Source: Karalla daura
Lineage: Eukaryota; Chordata; Actinopteri; Chaetodontiformes; Leiognathidae
Direction: 5' to 3'
Assembly (NCBI GenBank): GCA_029224185.1
Contig: CM055188.1
Location: 30,265,720 to 30,329,719 of the forward strand
Length of the DNA: 64,000 nt
Below the pieces are notes generated by a model that saw only the letters and a list, made by a program, of their open reading frames with translations, was not told the DNA's origin and did not search any database. The stretch's first letter is position 1. Each line of letters begins with the position of its first letter. Positions 13,183 to 25,612 of this stretch are shown in pieces. The translations under genes and the position numbers were made by a program.

Positions 13183-13318
<136 letters not shown>

Positions 13319-13409
13319 ATTTATAAAACCCCTGCTTGGATAAAGAGATGAAGGACCCCAGAACAACTTCTGGCACCTTCCTATGCAGGTTGTTTGGATA
13401 TGTTGCACT

Positions 13410-13550
<141 letters not shown>

Positions 13551-13728
13551 CACAGCAGTAGGTCAGATCGGGTCACTCAGACTTAACAGCCATGATAATA
13601 ATTAAACCACAGAGGCACAGACCCCTCCTCCTCCTCCTCCCCTCCCCTCTCCTCCTCTCCTCTCCTCTTCCTCGTTTCTGGACCTAGATGTTGTGCCGTG
13701 CGCCTTTACGCGCGGTTGTGCCTTTAAG

Positions 13729-15666
13729 ATGTTAGCTCGGAGGCTGGACCCTGCAGGAAGAGGAAGCAGCAGTGATGAAGTGCAGACAGAGGTATCATTT
13801 CCCTCTTTTCCCCCCATCCACTTCTTTTTTTTATTTCCCTCCCACGGACTTTGGAGCATCACAGACCCCCGCCCCGTTTTTTTCCCTGTCTTCACCCTGA
13901 CCTGTTGTTGTGTTGTGTTGTGGTTTGCTTTGGACTCTTCTGAAGGCATTTCATGCGACACTTGTTTAGCAAAGAGACGAAAACATGCATCACTACGAGA
14001 AGGAGCAGCTGCAGTTCAAGAGGAACGAAGTGAGGGAAGACTACAAGATCACATCTCAGGTCCTCGGTGGAGGAGTCACTGGAGAAGTGCGGGAGTGCTA
14101 CTGCAAGAAATCAGGAGAGAAATGCGCCCTCAAGGTGTGTGTTTTCAGTCAGTGTGTGTGTGTGTATGTGTGTGTGTGTGTGTGAAAAATGGTGAGAAAA
14201 ACAAAGGTCCTATCAATTATTCATGTGGTCTGTCCTCTGTTTACTTGTGGGAAAAAGAACTGATGGAAAACTGTTCAGGCTCATGATATTTGGGATGCTT
14301 TGTGTAGTGGGAGGAGAGATATGATAGGACATGATATGGTGTGACGCAGATGAAATGTGAAATTATCCATTTGGCTGTAATCTGACAGTACACTCAGCCA
14401 GGGAGCTGTCCAGACAGACAGTGATGTGCTGTCTGGGAGGATGGGACACAGTTTGCTCGATTGTTGCACAGACAATGAGCTGCTCTGTTGATTATCTGAG
14501 CCAGTAAAATCACTATTTATTTACTTATTTACCTTTTCTTTTCTCTTAATGTTTCTATTCATATGCACCTACTACACATTTTCCCCCTCATACTGTGTTG
14601 TAGTTAAAATGTGACAGACTCGAATATTTTGTGACTTTGTTTGCACTTGGCATCTGAACACACTAAACAAATGTAGAGATCGTTTTGTATCTGTAGATTT
14701 TGTTTGTTTTCATGTGTTTTTTTTCACACTTTTCCTTTTACCAACTCAAAGACTCAAAATGTTGGTCTTCCATTGGTGTTTATGGCATGTATACCTGTGG
14801 CCACACAAATCGGTCCTTTAGAAAACACATGCTTTACATGTTATTTTACCCAATACGGATACTTATAGAGGACATCATAGACAAAGGTAAAAACAAGTAA
14901 TATGCACAAAAATTTGATAAGAAGATTGAACACATTATTTCTAAAGTTTAGAATGATTATTAAATGGCTCATATATACGTTTTTTGACTGACATGAAAAC
15001 TGCAGAGCTGGTGAGCAGCTGTGGATTTCCTGTGATGCCTGGAAAAAAAAAATAGATGCAGATAGGGAGAACAGCCCTGTGAGAGCCTCCACTTGTTTTC
15101 TTTGGACCAGGTTCAGAGATAAAGGAATGAAAAACTGTGAAGAGATAGCAGTGCAACCTCAGCTTCACCACTTGTTTCATTAGTCCATTAACACATGAGC
15201 TGCTGCAGCTCTGCAGACTAATGGCTGCCATTGTGGCCATCTGTACAGTACGTGTCTCCACTATAATCTACATGTTTGTCTCCTTTAGTGTTCATTCATT
15301 TTAAGCCGTGGATGGGATGCACATAACTAATGAAGCTCATCTTTCTCGAAACACAGCTGTAAAACAGAAGAAAGTAATGACTGTGTGTGTGTGTGTGTGT
15401 CTGTGTGTGTGTGTCTGTGTGTGTGTGTGTGTGTGTGCTTTTACAACGTGGAGCAGATCCTGGAGGATAGTCCTCGAGCCAGACGAGAAGTGGAGCTGCA
15501 CTGGAGGGTTTCCGGATGTCCCAACATCGTCCGAATAATCAGCGTGTACGAGAACATGTACCAGGGGAAGAAAAGTCTCTTCATCATAATGGAGTGGTGA
15601 GCATTACCAGCACAGCATTAATAAACTGTTACCGTGTCTGTGAGGGGAAATCGATACTAGAATGGA

Positions 15667-15750
<84 letters not shown>

Positions 15751-18700
15751 TCAGTCTCAGTCGGGTCCTAAAGTTGACTCATGTGTGAATACTGGAAGAG
15801 CTCCCATGATGCCCAGTCCAGATCCAGAATCATCTAGATGGTATCTGGATCCAGCTGGACTTGATTTTTTGTTTATTCATTTATTTGATTCTGCAGCTGG
15901 ATTTAATTTCATTTTGGAATTCGGTTTTAAAAAACAAAAACACAAAAACAACTGTGATGCTCCCAACTGGCCTTGTTTCTGAGTGGCTCAGTTTGTGGAT
16001 TAACATAAAACATTTACATTACATTACATTTACTCATTTGGCAGACCCTTTTATCCAAAGCGACTTACAGTTGAGGGACAAGTGCTTCCGATAAGATAGG
16101 AGAGATACAATAGAAGGATGGGACAGATTTTTGTTTGCTTGTTTTTTTGTTTTTTTTTTTTGTTTTTATTGCTGTTTTTCATATTAGAGGGGGAGGATGG
16201 GGGAAAAATGACTCGTACTGCTTTACCACTATATAATATATCACTATCACTGTATATGCTTGTCCGCTTGAACCTTTTTCCTCAGATTTAGTGTTTTTTT
16301 TAGCGTAGCTATGGCTAATTGTGAGTTTGCTGAAGGAGCATCTCTCTTAAAAAAAAAAAAGTGCTTAAAAACAACCAGAAAACAAGAGTGAAAAATCTAA
16401 AAGTTTTGGAGTCCAGTGCTGCTTTGGTCTGTCTCGACTCTACAATCACATGTGCGACTAACTTTATTCAATGATTATCAGTTAAATCATGAAAATGAGG
16501 TGTTTATGATGGAAAAGTATATAAATAACTGATGGAAAAACTGTCGGATATTCACAGTGCAAATTGAACTTTGTTTTGTTGGTTTTTGGTTTGTTTCCTG
16601 TTTCCCTGAAATCTTGTCCTGCCTCAGGCTCATCTGCACAGTAAATTGTGTGGCACAATGGTTGGCTTTGTTGTGGGATAATGATTGGGAGTGGAGTGGA
16701 GGACTGGTGGTTTGCCAGGAGTTTCCCCTCACTGTCCTGGTTCTGATCTCTGTGTGTCACGTTGTCTCAGCATGGAGGGCGGGGAGCTGTTCACCCGTAT
16801 CAAAGCCAGAGGGAAGCAGGCCTTCACAGAGAAAGGTGGGTCACCGATCAATCAAAAAATATGGATCTCTGGGTGGTCTGTTCTGGTTACAACTCAAAGT
16901 CTCGACGCGCTTTCTTCTAGTTTCAGAGATGAGTCTGAGAGGGAGTGAGGACGCCAGGTGTCCTACTTCACACGGCTCTCAAAACATCTCTTGCGTGCTT
17001 ATCAAACAAGGAATTCCTCAGACAGTAAAAAGATTTGTTCACACCAACAAAGCACTTTCACATGATTCTGAAAACATTCCTGACCTCGTGCTCACTTTGG
17101 GGCCTCGCTATACATCATCAAAACCCCATGAATGGTTCAGGAACCCCATTGTGGATATCAGGAGTTGTCATGAAAAGAGTGAAACAGAAAGTGGAGAGAG
17201 CCTCCATAATCAATGGCTCCTTCACTGTGATTGCTGCAACAATCACATTTAAGAACTGGAGTTACTGTACAGAGAATATAAAGGTGACATAAAATTCTAA
17301 TTATAAAATTATTATTAAATGCTTCAGATGATACTTAACAACCACTTTTACAATCCGATTGTAGTTATTTTTATTTTTATTTGGTTTCTGAACAGATCTG
17401 TTTTCTGCGTTTGTGGCAACCACACAGAAACTTTACTCCGATTGGCTGTTGAATGATCACGAGACTTTAGATCCTTTGCTAAACAACATTACAAACAACT
17501 TTTATACTGCATGTTTGAGCCAGAATCAGATGCTGAGGAGGAACCAAAAACACGTAAACTGAAGTTGACAGGTACAGGAGACTGAGGACAGTATGGTTTA
17601 CAGTACATCACACTCTTGCACTTTTTTAACTTCCATTTCACTATCCAAACTTTGTATATGCATGAAGATGCAATGGTGTTTTTATTTTGTGCCTTGCATG
17701 TCAAAACTGGGTGAAACAACATATAAGAAGAGAAGAAGAGGATTTTCATTCTTCCTTTCTTTTAAGGCACATTTAGCTTTGAACAGGTCTCAGATGGGCA
17801 GCATAAGAATGATGACAAAGATACTGATTAGTGAAATAAAATGTCATAAATGTGTGTATATGCACATGAGGACACAACTGTACATCTACCTTCTACATCT
17901 GATCAAACTGATAGTAATGATTACAATATGAGCAGCTGACTGTGAGACCTTTGCATAAATATCACTTGTTTTAACAAGGGTTAAGTTTACATTTACTCCT
18001 TTAACTTCCCAGTTTACTTCATATTCTCGCCTTGCGTTTATCTCTCGTCTGTCTGTCAGAGGCGTCTGAGATCATGCATGACATCGGCCTGGCCATCGAC
18101 TGTCTCCACAGCATGAACATCGCTCACAGGGACATAAAGGTGACAAAGAGTACGAACGAGGATTCTCACATAGACAAAGTGAGTTTAAATCCCTCAGTTT
18201 TTATTTCGTTTGTTTGTTTTTGTTTTTGTTTTTTACGCTCGCTGCAGCCTGAGAACCTGCTCTACACCAGCCAGGACAGCAACGCCACACTGAAACTGAC
18301 CGACTTTGGCTTTGCGAAGGAGACGCTGCACAAGTCGCTGGAAACTCCCTGTTACACCGCCTACTATGTCGGTTAGTTCTCACAACAAAACAGAAAGCGA
18401 AGATCTGCATTTGTGCTCACACTCAACCTTTACTTTACTGTCAGAGACAGCTTTAAGCTTATACCAGATCAACATATATATGTAGAAATTTAATGTTTTA
18501 TGTCTGTCCATCAACATTTATTCTGATCAAAACTAACAGGTATTGACTAGCTAACAGGTATTGAAATGCCAGTTTAACAAAGGGTGTTGTGGTTTTTGCA
18601 AATCGAAAAAATAACACAAAATGGCCAAAAAAAATCTTGAATAAGTATGAAGTATAGTAAGTATAAAGTATAATGATAATATACGATTGCAATAGTAATA

Positions 18701-21700
18701 ATATTGCAATCTTCCCTGTTTTGTCTTTTACCTTTTTATTTCTATTTATACCATTTAGAATGATAATAAATCAGAAAGATAACTGATTATCTGAGTCATG
18801 GATATGTCAAAGATTAGTAAGAAAAGTGGTGCATGTTTAGTTTTTGTGCATACCAGAGTTCAGCATTGTTTCCTAATTTACTGTTAATTAAACAGTTTAC
18901 ACCCACATACTATTACTGGCCAAATATCAATCAATCTTATATAACATTGTGAAAGCTCTGGACAAATTAGAGAGAAAAGTTACAGTGAGTGAATGAAAAT
19001 CCCCCCAGCAGACATGAAAGTTAAACCAGATTTTTTCCAGACTACTTATATTTTCTTGTTTGGTAGAAGCAGTATCTCATTAGAATATTATATTAGAGTT
19101 TTGTGATATTGTAGCTGAAACAAACTGAAGACTCATCATATTCAGCAGAAATAACAAATTAAATGGAGGATACTAGATCAGATTTGAAAAAAAAATGGAA
19201 AGAAACGGCTTGTAAAGTGAGGAGAAATACTCCACAGACACAAAGCCGACATTGAACAGGTGTGTACCTGCATAGTAGCAGCCAGGAGTACAGAGCAATG
19301 ATTACATTCAGATCTGCACTGAGGAGCAGCTCAGTGCTTGAAGCTTTTATATGTAGTTGTTGATTAGAAGACAACTTTTAGAGGGTGAGCTCACAGTCAC
19401 GCCATGTCTTCTTCATTCTTCTTGTTGGGTGTAAACCAGTTAAAACCAGTTCTGTAGTTGTTTCGCATCTGTCGTGCTCTCACAATCAAAGGTCAGAGGC
19501 ACATGTGAAACATGCACACATCCTTCAGTAGTTTTCCACAAAGCACAGCATTTGCAAACACAGGTGAGTACAGGATATACAAAACATTGATATGATAATA
19601 TTCATTATATACAAATTTCTATATATACAAAGGTGATTTAAGGACTCATTTGCACTAAAACTTGGTAAAAAAATGCAATTAAAAAGCTATGTTTGTAAAA
19701 GGAGAAATCTTGAGATAAAATGCTACACTGAATAAAATAATGATGGGAACAATTGATTTATCGCATTGAGTCAGAGTTTCTGCAAATATTAAATCGGTAC
19801 GACTCATTTAGAGGCGTTTATTTAGATGCTGCGTTTATTTAGAGGCTGCGTTGCTTCTTTGTCTGTTCTGTGTCCACTCAGCCCCTGAAGTGCTCGGCCT
19901 GGAGAAATATGACAAGTCCTGTGACATGTGGTCTCTGGGCGTAACCATGTATATGCTGTGAGTATGACTGAGTGTGTGTGTGTGTGCGTGTGTGTGAGAG
20001 TGTGTGTGTGTGTGAGTGTGTGTGTGTGTGTGTGTGTGTCAACAGTAGGGTTTCAATCACGACAAAAACAGTTAAGACTCCAAACAAACACTTGTTTTTA
20101 TTCCATTCAGCTGCATTAGTCAATTAAAAGTGATTCCCGGGCTGGTTTTTATGTGTTTTGGACTTGAGGGAACCTTCTCCCAGAGGGCAGCAGAGAAGAT
20201 GAATAACATAAAAAAAGATTGTTATAAACTTTAGTGAAACCTAAAGTGGCAACAGCACTAAATAGTTAGTGCTGAAGGATGTCTCTAAATGGGACCGAGC
20301 GCATCGAATCTGCTCTCAATTATTTTCTGGGTCTAAATGATTGACAGGTATCATTTCACGTGATTCACTTGCCATTTGGAGTGATTTTGCGTGGTCCTAC
20401 CAGTTTAAGACCAGTGACAAGATACGAAAGAAGAGGAAGAAGAAAATGTCACTCGAGGTGCGTTCAGGTACCATCTGGAAACTAGAGAATCTGACGACTG
20501 AAGCAGTTTTTAAAGTATATGGTGGGGAAAACGGTTATTTATCATCCACCAGCACCATTTATTGTGCTATTGTTCATTGTTTTATTCAGGATATGGAGTA
20601 GCTTCATGATAAGAGTTCAGATCCGTCGCCATGTCATCCAGTCATTCTGCATGTGCAGATTTGATGGTGTGTGTGAGTGTGTAAGTGAGAGAGAGAGAGA
20701 GAGAGAGAGAGGTAGAATGAGGACATTACTTTTATTTCTGATACTTTATGGCTGTTTCACCACCGGCCACCACTGCTCTAGGGAACTAAAGCTCAAGGCA
20801 GCAAATACCTCATCAATAGGCAGAAGACCTTTAGCATTGGCATTAGCATTAGCTTTAGTGTTAGCTCTAGCAGCTTTAGTGTCCCCCTATTCTTTCCATA
20901 AGCCATTGTTTCAGTGGTGAAACCTGCTCTCGGAGCATTCAGATAATCATGTATAGCACGATACATTCACATGTAACATGTAACAGCAACGGTGAAAGAG
21001 CCACACTGGTGCAGCAGTGTTGTCTGTATGAACTTATCAGTGTGATGTCATTTCTTTACAATATTGGGCCGATAATGATTAACTATCGTACATTCCGTAA
21101 TCGATAGTGAAGATACTTAGGAAGAAACATCTGATGAAACCATTGTCCTGTAGCTTCTGTATTAACACCACCAGCAGGGAAATAATTGATATCACCTTCA
21201 ATGATCAGTCCTGCTACTTTGGTTAAATTTATGGGTCTCCTCCTCCTCCTGGTCTTCTGTCTCTCATTCTAGCCTGTGTGGATACCCTCCGTTCTGCTCC
21301 AACTCAGACCAGGCCATTTCTCCAGGGATGAGGCGCAGGATCAGATATGGCCAGTACAGTTTTCACAGTCCTGAGTGGGATGACGTGTCTAAGGAAGGTC
21401 AGTGTGATCTTTGTTTCTGTCCGTTCTGTCCCTAACTGCCCCAACACTTTGGCTCCCACAGTCAGGCCTGCGCCTCAACACAGTCAACGAGGAAAAGATG
21501 TAAACTTTTGTGCTTTGTGTGAAGGACGATATAATATATACAATATTGACGGACAATAATATATGATGTGTGGCTTTTGTCAGACCAGTATGTTGATAAC
21601 ATAACAAAAGCATCATGCACAATAACTAATAATCTGAATTAAAGTTCCATTAGTCAGTACGTCTAGTTGGCTTCTTCTCTCCTTTCTATTTTCTACTTAG

Positions 21701-24037
21701 TTATTCTTATTTGAACCTTGAACCTGGACCATGGTAACCAATTTCATTTCACCTCATGTCAACATGTGTTGAAATGACAATAAAGGTCCTCGAATCCTTG
21801 AATCCTAATCATTTCATGTGTGTTGAGGTGTCGTATGCTGCACAGTTCACAACATGCACATCTGCAGTTAATCTAAAAGACTTGATGTTGCTCTGCGTGT
21901 CACTTCATGTCCTCTGCAGCCAAACAGCTTATCGTCCAGTTACTGAAGACGGAGCCCAGTGAGAGAATGACCATCGGACAGTTCATGGACCACCCCTGGA
22001 TCAGTGTAAGTACTGCCTCATTAGAAGGACGTCTGTATGCTGCCCTGTCCTCTGCTTCCTCCCCCTGCCACTACCACTCCCTGTTTAGCTGAACACTTTG
22101 ATGGCACTGAGCATCGAGCACTCAGCTTGTCACTGAACAAGCTTCGGTGTCACAGCCACACCCAGTAGGTCTCAGATGCCTTGTTTCCACTAGTTGGTAC
22201 TAGTTGGTCGACTAGGCTCGGCCTAGTGTGCATTTTCCATTACCTGGAATGTATAACCTTCCAGGTAATGGAAGCTGTGTTTCTAGTACCTGCTTGCCTG
22301 ACTTGGCAGAGCTGGGCCGAGTAAAGCTGGGTGTGTTTTTTCAGAAAGGGTGGGGGGGGGGTGGCGCCAGATGACACAATAGCCCCGTTTCCATTACCCC
22401 TAGAAATGCGGAAAACTTAAGTATCGCAATAAAAATCTGGTAATGCAACCAACTACATTTCAAAAAACCTCTCAAATATCACAAAAATGCTTTTGTGCCC
22501 TCGTGAGGTGTTTTGCAAAAGTGCGATGGAACATGGAGATGGCACGCTGTGTGTGGACAGAGTTGACACGTTGATACGTGACATCAACATCACTGAAGTA
22601 TTGGATACCAAACAACACAGAAATTCTGAGTCGTCTGAGAAATCAAGTGCTGCTTGCAATGCAGGGAGATGTCCATCCTCCTCAGAGTGAAGTCTCACGG
22701 GATGGATGGATACAATTGGATGGGTACGATTGTGGGATGCAAGACTAGACTAGACCATTCAGTAGAAACATCAGCAAGTAGCAATGGTATTTTACTGAAA
22801 TTTGGAAAAACTGTAATGTAAATTCAGCTAATGTCATAGTGAGAACCAGGCAGTAAAAACACGGCATTAGATGTGATGTGTCATCATTGTGTGGCCTGCT
22901 GCCATTTTTAAGAAAACATCTGCTTCCCCTTCATTTCTCATTGGTTTTTTCCCCCGTTTTGGAAATATTGATGTACATTTACTGACATTTATATTGATCA
23001 GTGTAACAGTGTGTGCATGTGGCATTTCATCAGTCATAGTGGTCGAAAATGCCTGGGTGTTTTTTTTGTCTCGGTCCAGCTTTCCTCTCTCCTCTGTCTC
23101 CTCTCTTCCAACTGACACTCACTGGTCTGCACTCTTTTACTTTTCCTGTAGACATTCCTAGTTAGTTTCCTGTCTCCTGTCTCTCCTCTCACCTGTCTGC
23201 TCTGCCCTGAACCTGCCTGTCCATACCTAACCTAATTTTCTATTTATTTCATAATCTGGAGTAGAGCTGACGATAAAACCAACTAATGAAACAATCTCCA
23301 ACTATCTTGATAAACGATTGATCAATCAAGTGTTTTTGAAAAGAATTGAGAGGGATTTCAAGAAATGAAATCACTATTCTCTGTTCTCTACTTTAAAGAA
23401 CATGAGTGCTTTCTGGTTTCTTTAGTCCTCGATGACACTAAATTGAAAAGATGTTAAAGATCTAGGATCTTATCGAGGCTTTTGAGGAACAAGTGTTAAC
23501 AAATTTCACAGCTTTGTATCTTTTTATAACCCTACAACTAATGGATTATTTTGTGTGCATATATTACTTTTGAGACTCTCCTTACTCCATAAGGCCATGT
23601 GTGACACACCGTATGGCCATGTGTGACAGGGCCCTGCAGGTTGAGAAAATGAAAGAGTTGCATAATAATCTCGGCGTCTGTAAACCTCTGGATGCATCTG
23701 GTTTGTTACACTGCAGCAGTCGATGGTGGTGCCTACAACCCCGCTCCACACCTCCCGTGTTCTGGCAGAGGACAAGGAGCTGTGGGACAACATGAAGGTA
23801 GTGGTGGTGTGGGACGGGGGATCCATTCTCACATGTTGGCCACCAGGGGGCGGTATAACATGAGATTTACGGACTTCCCTCTGAAAACAGGAGGAACTGA
23901 CCAGTGCCTTGGCCAACATGCGTGTGGACTATGACCAGGTGATGATCAAGGACCTGGAGCTGTCCTGCAACCCTCTGCTCAACAAGAGGAGGAAGAGGCC
24001 TCTGCCTGGAGCTGCAGACACGAGTGGAGCCAAGTGA
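13729..24037 (+). CDS. mapkapk3: MAP kinase-activated protein kinase 3
   Basis: A Ser/Thr kinase activated by p38 that phosphorylates small heat-shock and mRNA-binding proteins in the stress response. Exons: 13729-13791 and 13970-14134 (N-terminus), 15457-15596, 16771-16835, 18060-18139, 18248-18371, 19882-19957, 21273-21397, 21920-22005, 23717-23797, 23891-24037 (TGA). From ATG 13729 the protein is 383 residues, close to human MAPKAPK3 (382). Starting at the in-frame ATG 13985 gives 357. Numbering from 13985: glycine loop 27-34, catalytic-pocket Lys50 (CALK), HRD 141-143, DFG 164-166, activation-loop Thr178-Pro, Thr290-Pro in the hinge (p38 sites in the family), and the MRVDYDQ export-type helix. 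The basic p38-docking/nuclear signal KRRKRP is at 341-346. The activation loop reads CYTA where mammals have CYTP. MAPKAPK2 is the nearest alternative, but the short C-terminus favours MAPKAPK3. Confidence 0.94.
14149..14184. repeat. (TG)n microsatellite
   Basis: A dinucleotide run with minor interruptions begins 15 bases after the first kinase-domain exon of mapkapk3. Confidence 0.9.
15380..15437. repeat. (TG)n microsatellite before mapkapk3 exon
   Basis: A TG run with TCTG interruptions ends 19 bases before the 3' splice site of the exon at 15457, again close to splice signals. Confidence 0.9.
15669..15749. repeat. (TG)n microsatellite
   Basis: About 80 bases of pure TG lie in the mapkapk3 intron after exon 15457-15596. 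Left-handed DNA potential is general for such tracts; nothing specific is seen here. Confidence 0.95.
16010..16085 (+). repeat. Dispersed teleost repeat fragment (CAAAGCGACTTACA family)
   Basis: The phrase 'ttatccaaagcgacttacag', preceded by 'catttggcagaccc', is the hallmark of a highly abundant fish interspersed repeat. A weaker relative ('acccaaagcaactcatata') lies at about 47147-47190. It sits in a mapkapk3 intron. Around it (15750-16770) nothing else is recognisable. Confidence 0.7.
19971..20039. repeat. (TG)n microsatellite after mapkapk3 exon 19882-19957
   Basis: A TG repeat with TGCG and GAG interruptions begins about 14 bases after the 5' splice site. Confidence 0.93.
20687..20711. 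repeat. (GA)n microsatellite
   Basis: A short GA run in a mapkapk3 intron, followed at about 20835-20885 by degenerate TTAGCA-like hexamers. Confidence 0.85.
22235..22273. repeat. Perfect 15-bp inverted repeat (hairpin)
   Basis: Arms TTCCATTACCTGGAA (22235-22249) and TTCCAGGTAATGGAA (22259-22273) flank a 9-base loop. The hairpin lies in a stretch (about 22170-22450) that looks like a palindromic dispersed element in a mapkapk3 intron. Confidence 0.85.
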
Positions 24038-24623
24038 TGGAGAACAAGGAACAGCGGTGTGCGGGGCTGCCCTGAGCCAAACCAGGTCCCTATAAGCAGC
24101 TTTTTTTTTCAGTTTGGGCTCTCAAGGCCCTTGAGTGTGTGTACCCCACCTTCAAAACTTTGTTAGACAAAGACAATCAGAGTAAAGCCTAGCGAGGCAA
24201 GAAATGGATCTGTGCAGAAACACCTAAAGATACAGTTGTTAAAGCTGCTTGTAAAATAGCATCTCAGGCATATCAGCAATGTGCCGTAGCTTCTATGTTA
24301 GCATCAGAGAATAGAGATAGAGACTCAGTCTAGTCATTGTAGGTTCCCTTAAAAGTCTGAGTGAACATTTTCCCATCCTCATCTCACTTGTACTTTACTC
24401 ACTTTTTTATCTCTTTTTATCACTGCACACAAAAAACTAACAAATGTCCTCCATTGATTACTAGTCTAACGTGGAATAAAATGTATGCCTTTTTTAAAAT
24501 TTTACAACTTTGTGTGGTGTCATCTTTTTTCAGGACCTGTGTTTTTACAGCTATTGGATGGAAATTGAAGGGTAAAGTTTGAGGATGACCTTTTGTTTCA
24601 GTGCTGGTCGTTCTGCTGTCGAC

Positions 24624-24629
24624 AATAAA
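24624..24629 (+). terminator. Candidate mapkapk3 polyadenylation signal
   Basis: AATAAA lies 587 bases after the mapkapk3 stop codon. An earlier AATAAA occurs at about 24474. The stretch from 24640 to 25440 holds no recognisable gene or repeat. Confidence 0.5.
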
Positions 24630-25452
24630 CTGAACGAGGAAGTCATGAATGACATTTATTAAGTGAGACTTCACCACAGGCGACTCTATTAGGGCTTCAC
24701 TCTGTGAGCATTGTCCCAGATATAAGCACATTTAATCTATGAGAGTTTCAGAGCATTACATAACATGTCAACCTTAGTAAGTCTTTCCAGCACTTCCTCC
24801 TCTAAGAGCCCAGGTTGCCAGGTTGTTAATTCAGTCTACTTTGCTTTGGTGACAAAGATAAATGTCTACTTTTTCTGGACAATGTTTCTGTGAAGTGCAG
24901 GGAATGGAAACACAAAAGCTTCACTGAGCAGGATTTATGGCCCTGAACCTGCCAAGCCAACACCCTCTCATTTAATGTATACAGGTTCACAGAGGTGTGT
25001 TTTCTATCAAAATTTTTCATAACAAAGGCAAAAATGTACGGTTTTCAAGATAAAAGTATATATACAGTAGAATGGCCCAAGTACTAACACCATTCTGCCT
25101 GGGATGGAACAAATCAGAACTCTTTCATATTCATTCTTGTTTGTTGGTACGTTTATCAACAGAATCTGAGACTTTGTGAAGTAGAAGTATAAGTTGAAGT
25201 TCGTGTACTTTGGTCCAGCAGTACTTTTGTGTCTGTGGTGCATTATTTTCCTCGATTGATTATAAATGATCTCTTTTTATTGTCAATCATTCCACTAAAG
25301 AGTGACAGGGCAAAGTCTATGGCATGCGATACTTGACAACTAATTAGTTGATACAGTACCAAGCACCTGTTTGTTTGTTTATTTATTTATTTAGCCGTCA
25401 ACTCTCATCCAGTTTTTCTGTTTAGGAAACGACGCTGACACTGGGTCAAATA

Positions 25453-25494
25453 ATTTGCATGGTTGCTAGTACTGGTAGTACTGGAAATGCAAAT
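25453..25494. promoter_or_regulatory. Inverted pair of octamer motifs upstream of the WH1 gene
   Basis: ATTTGCAT (25453-25460) and its reverse complement ATGCAAAT (25487-25494) are both perfect POU/Oct octamers. They sit 119-160 bases before the start codon at 25613. Octamers are classic elements of lymphoid and histone promoters. A role here is inferred from motif and position only. Confidence 0.45.
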
Positions 25495-25612
25495 GAGGTC
25501 CAGTCACAGTTAGGACGTGATGTGTCGAGGCAGCAGTATATTCACTGGAGCAGAGAGAAGCAGAGAGTACGACCCTGTGCAGAGCGGAGGGTGAAACCCA
25601 AAGGTTTTTGTG

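Noticed and set aside
22487..22690. 67-codon plus frame with a mixed, protein-like composition
   Set aside because: It sits in a repeat-like part of a mapkapk3 intron, with no splice partners or recognisable domain.
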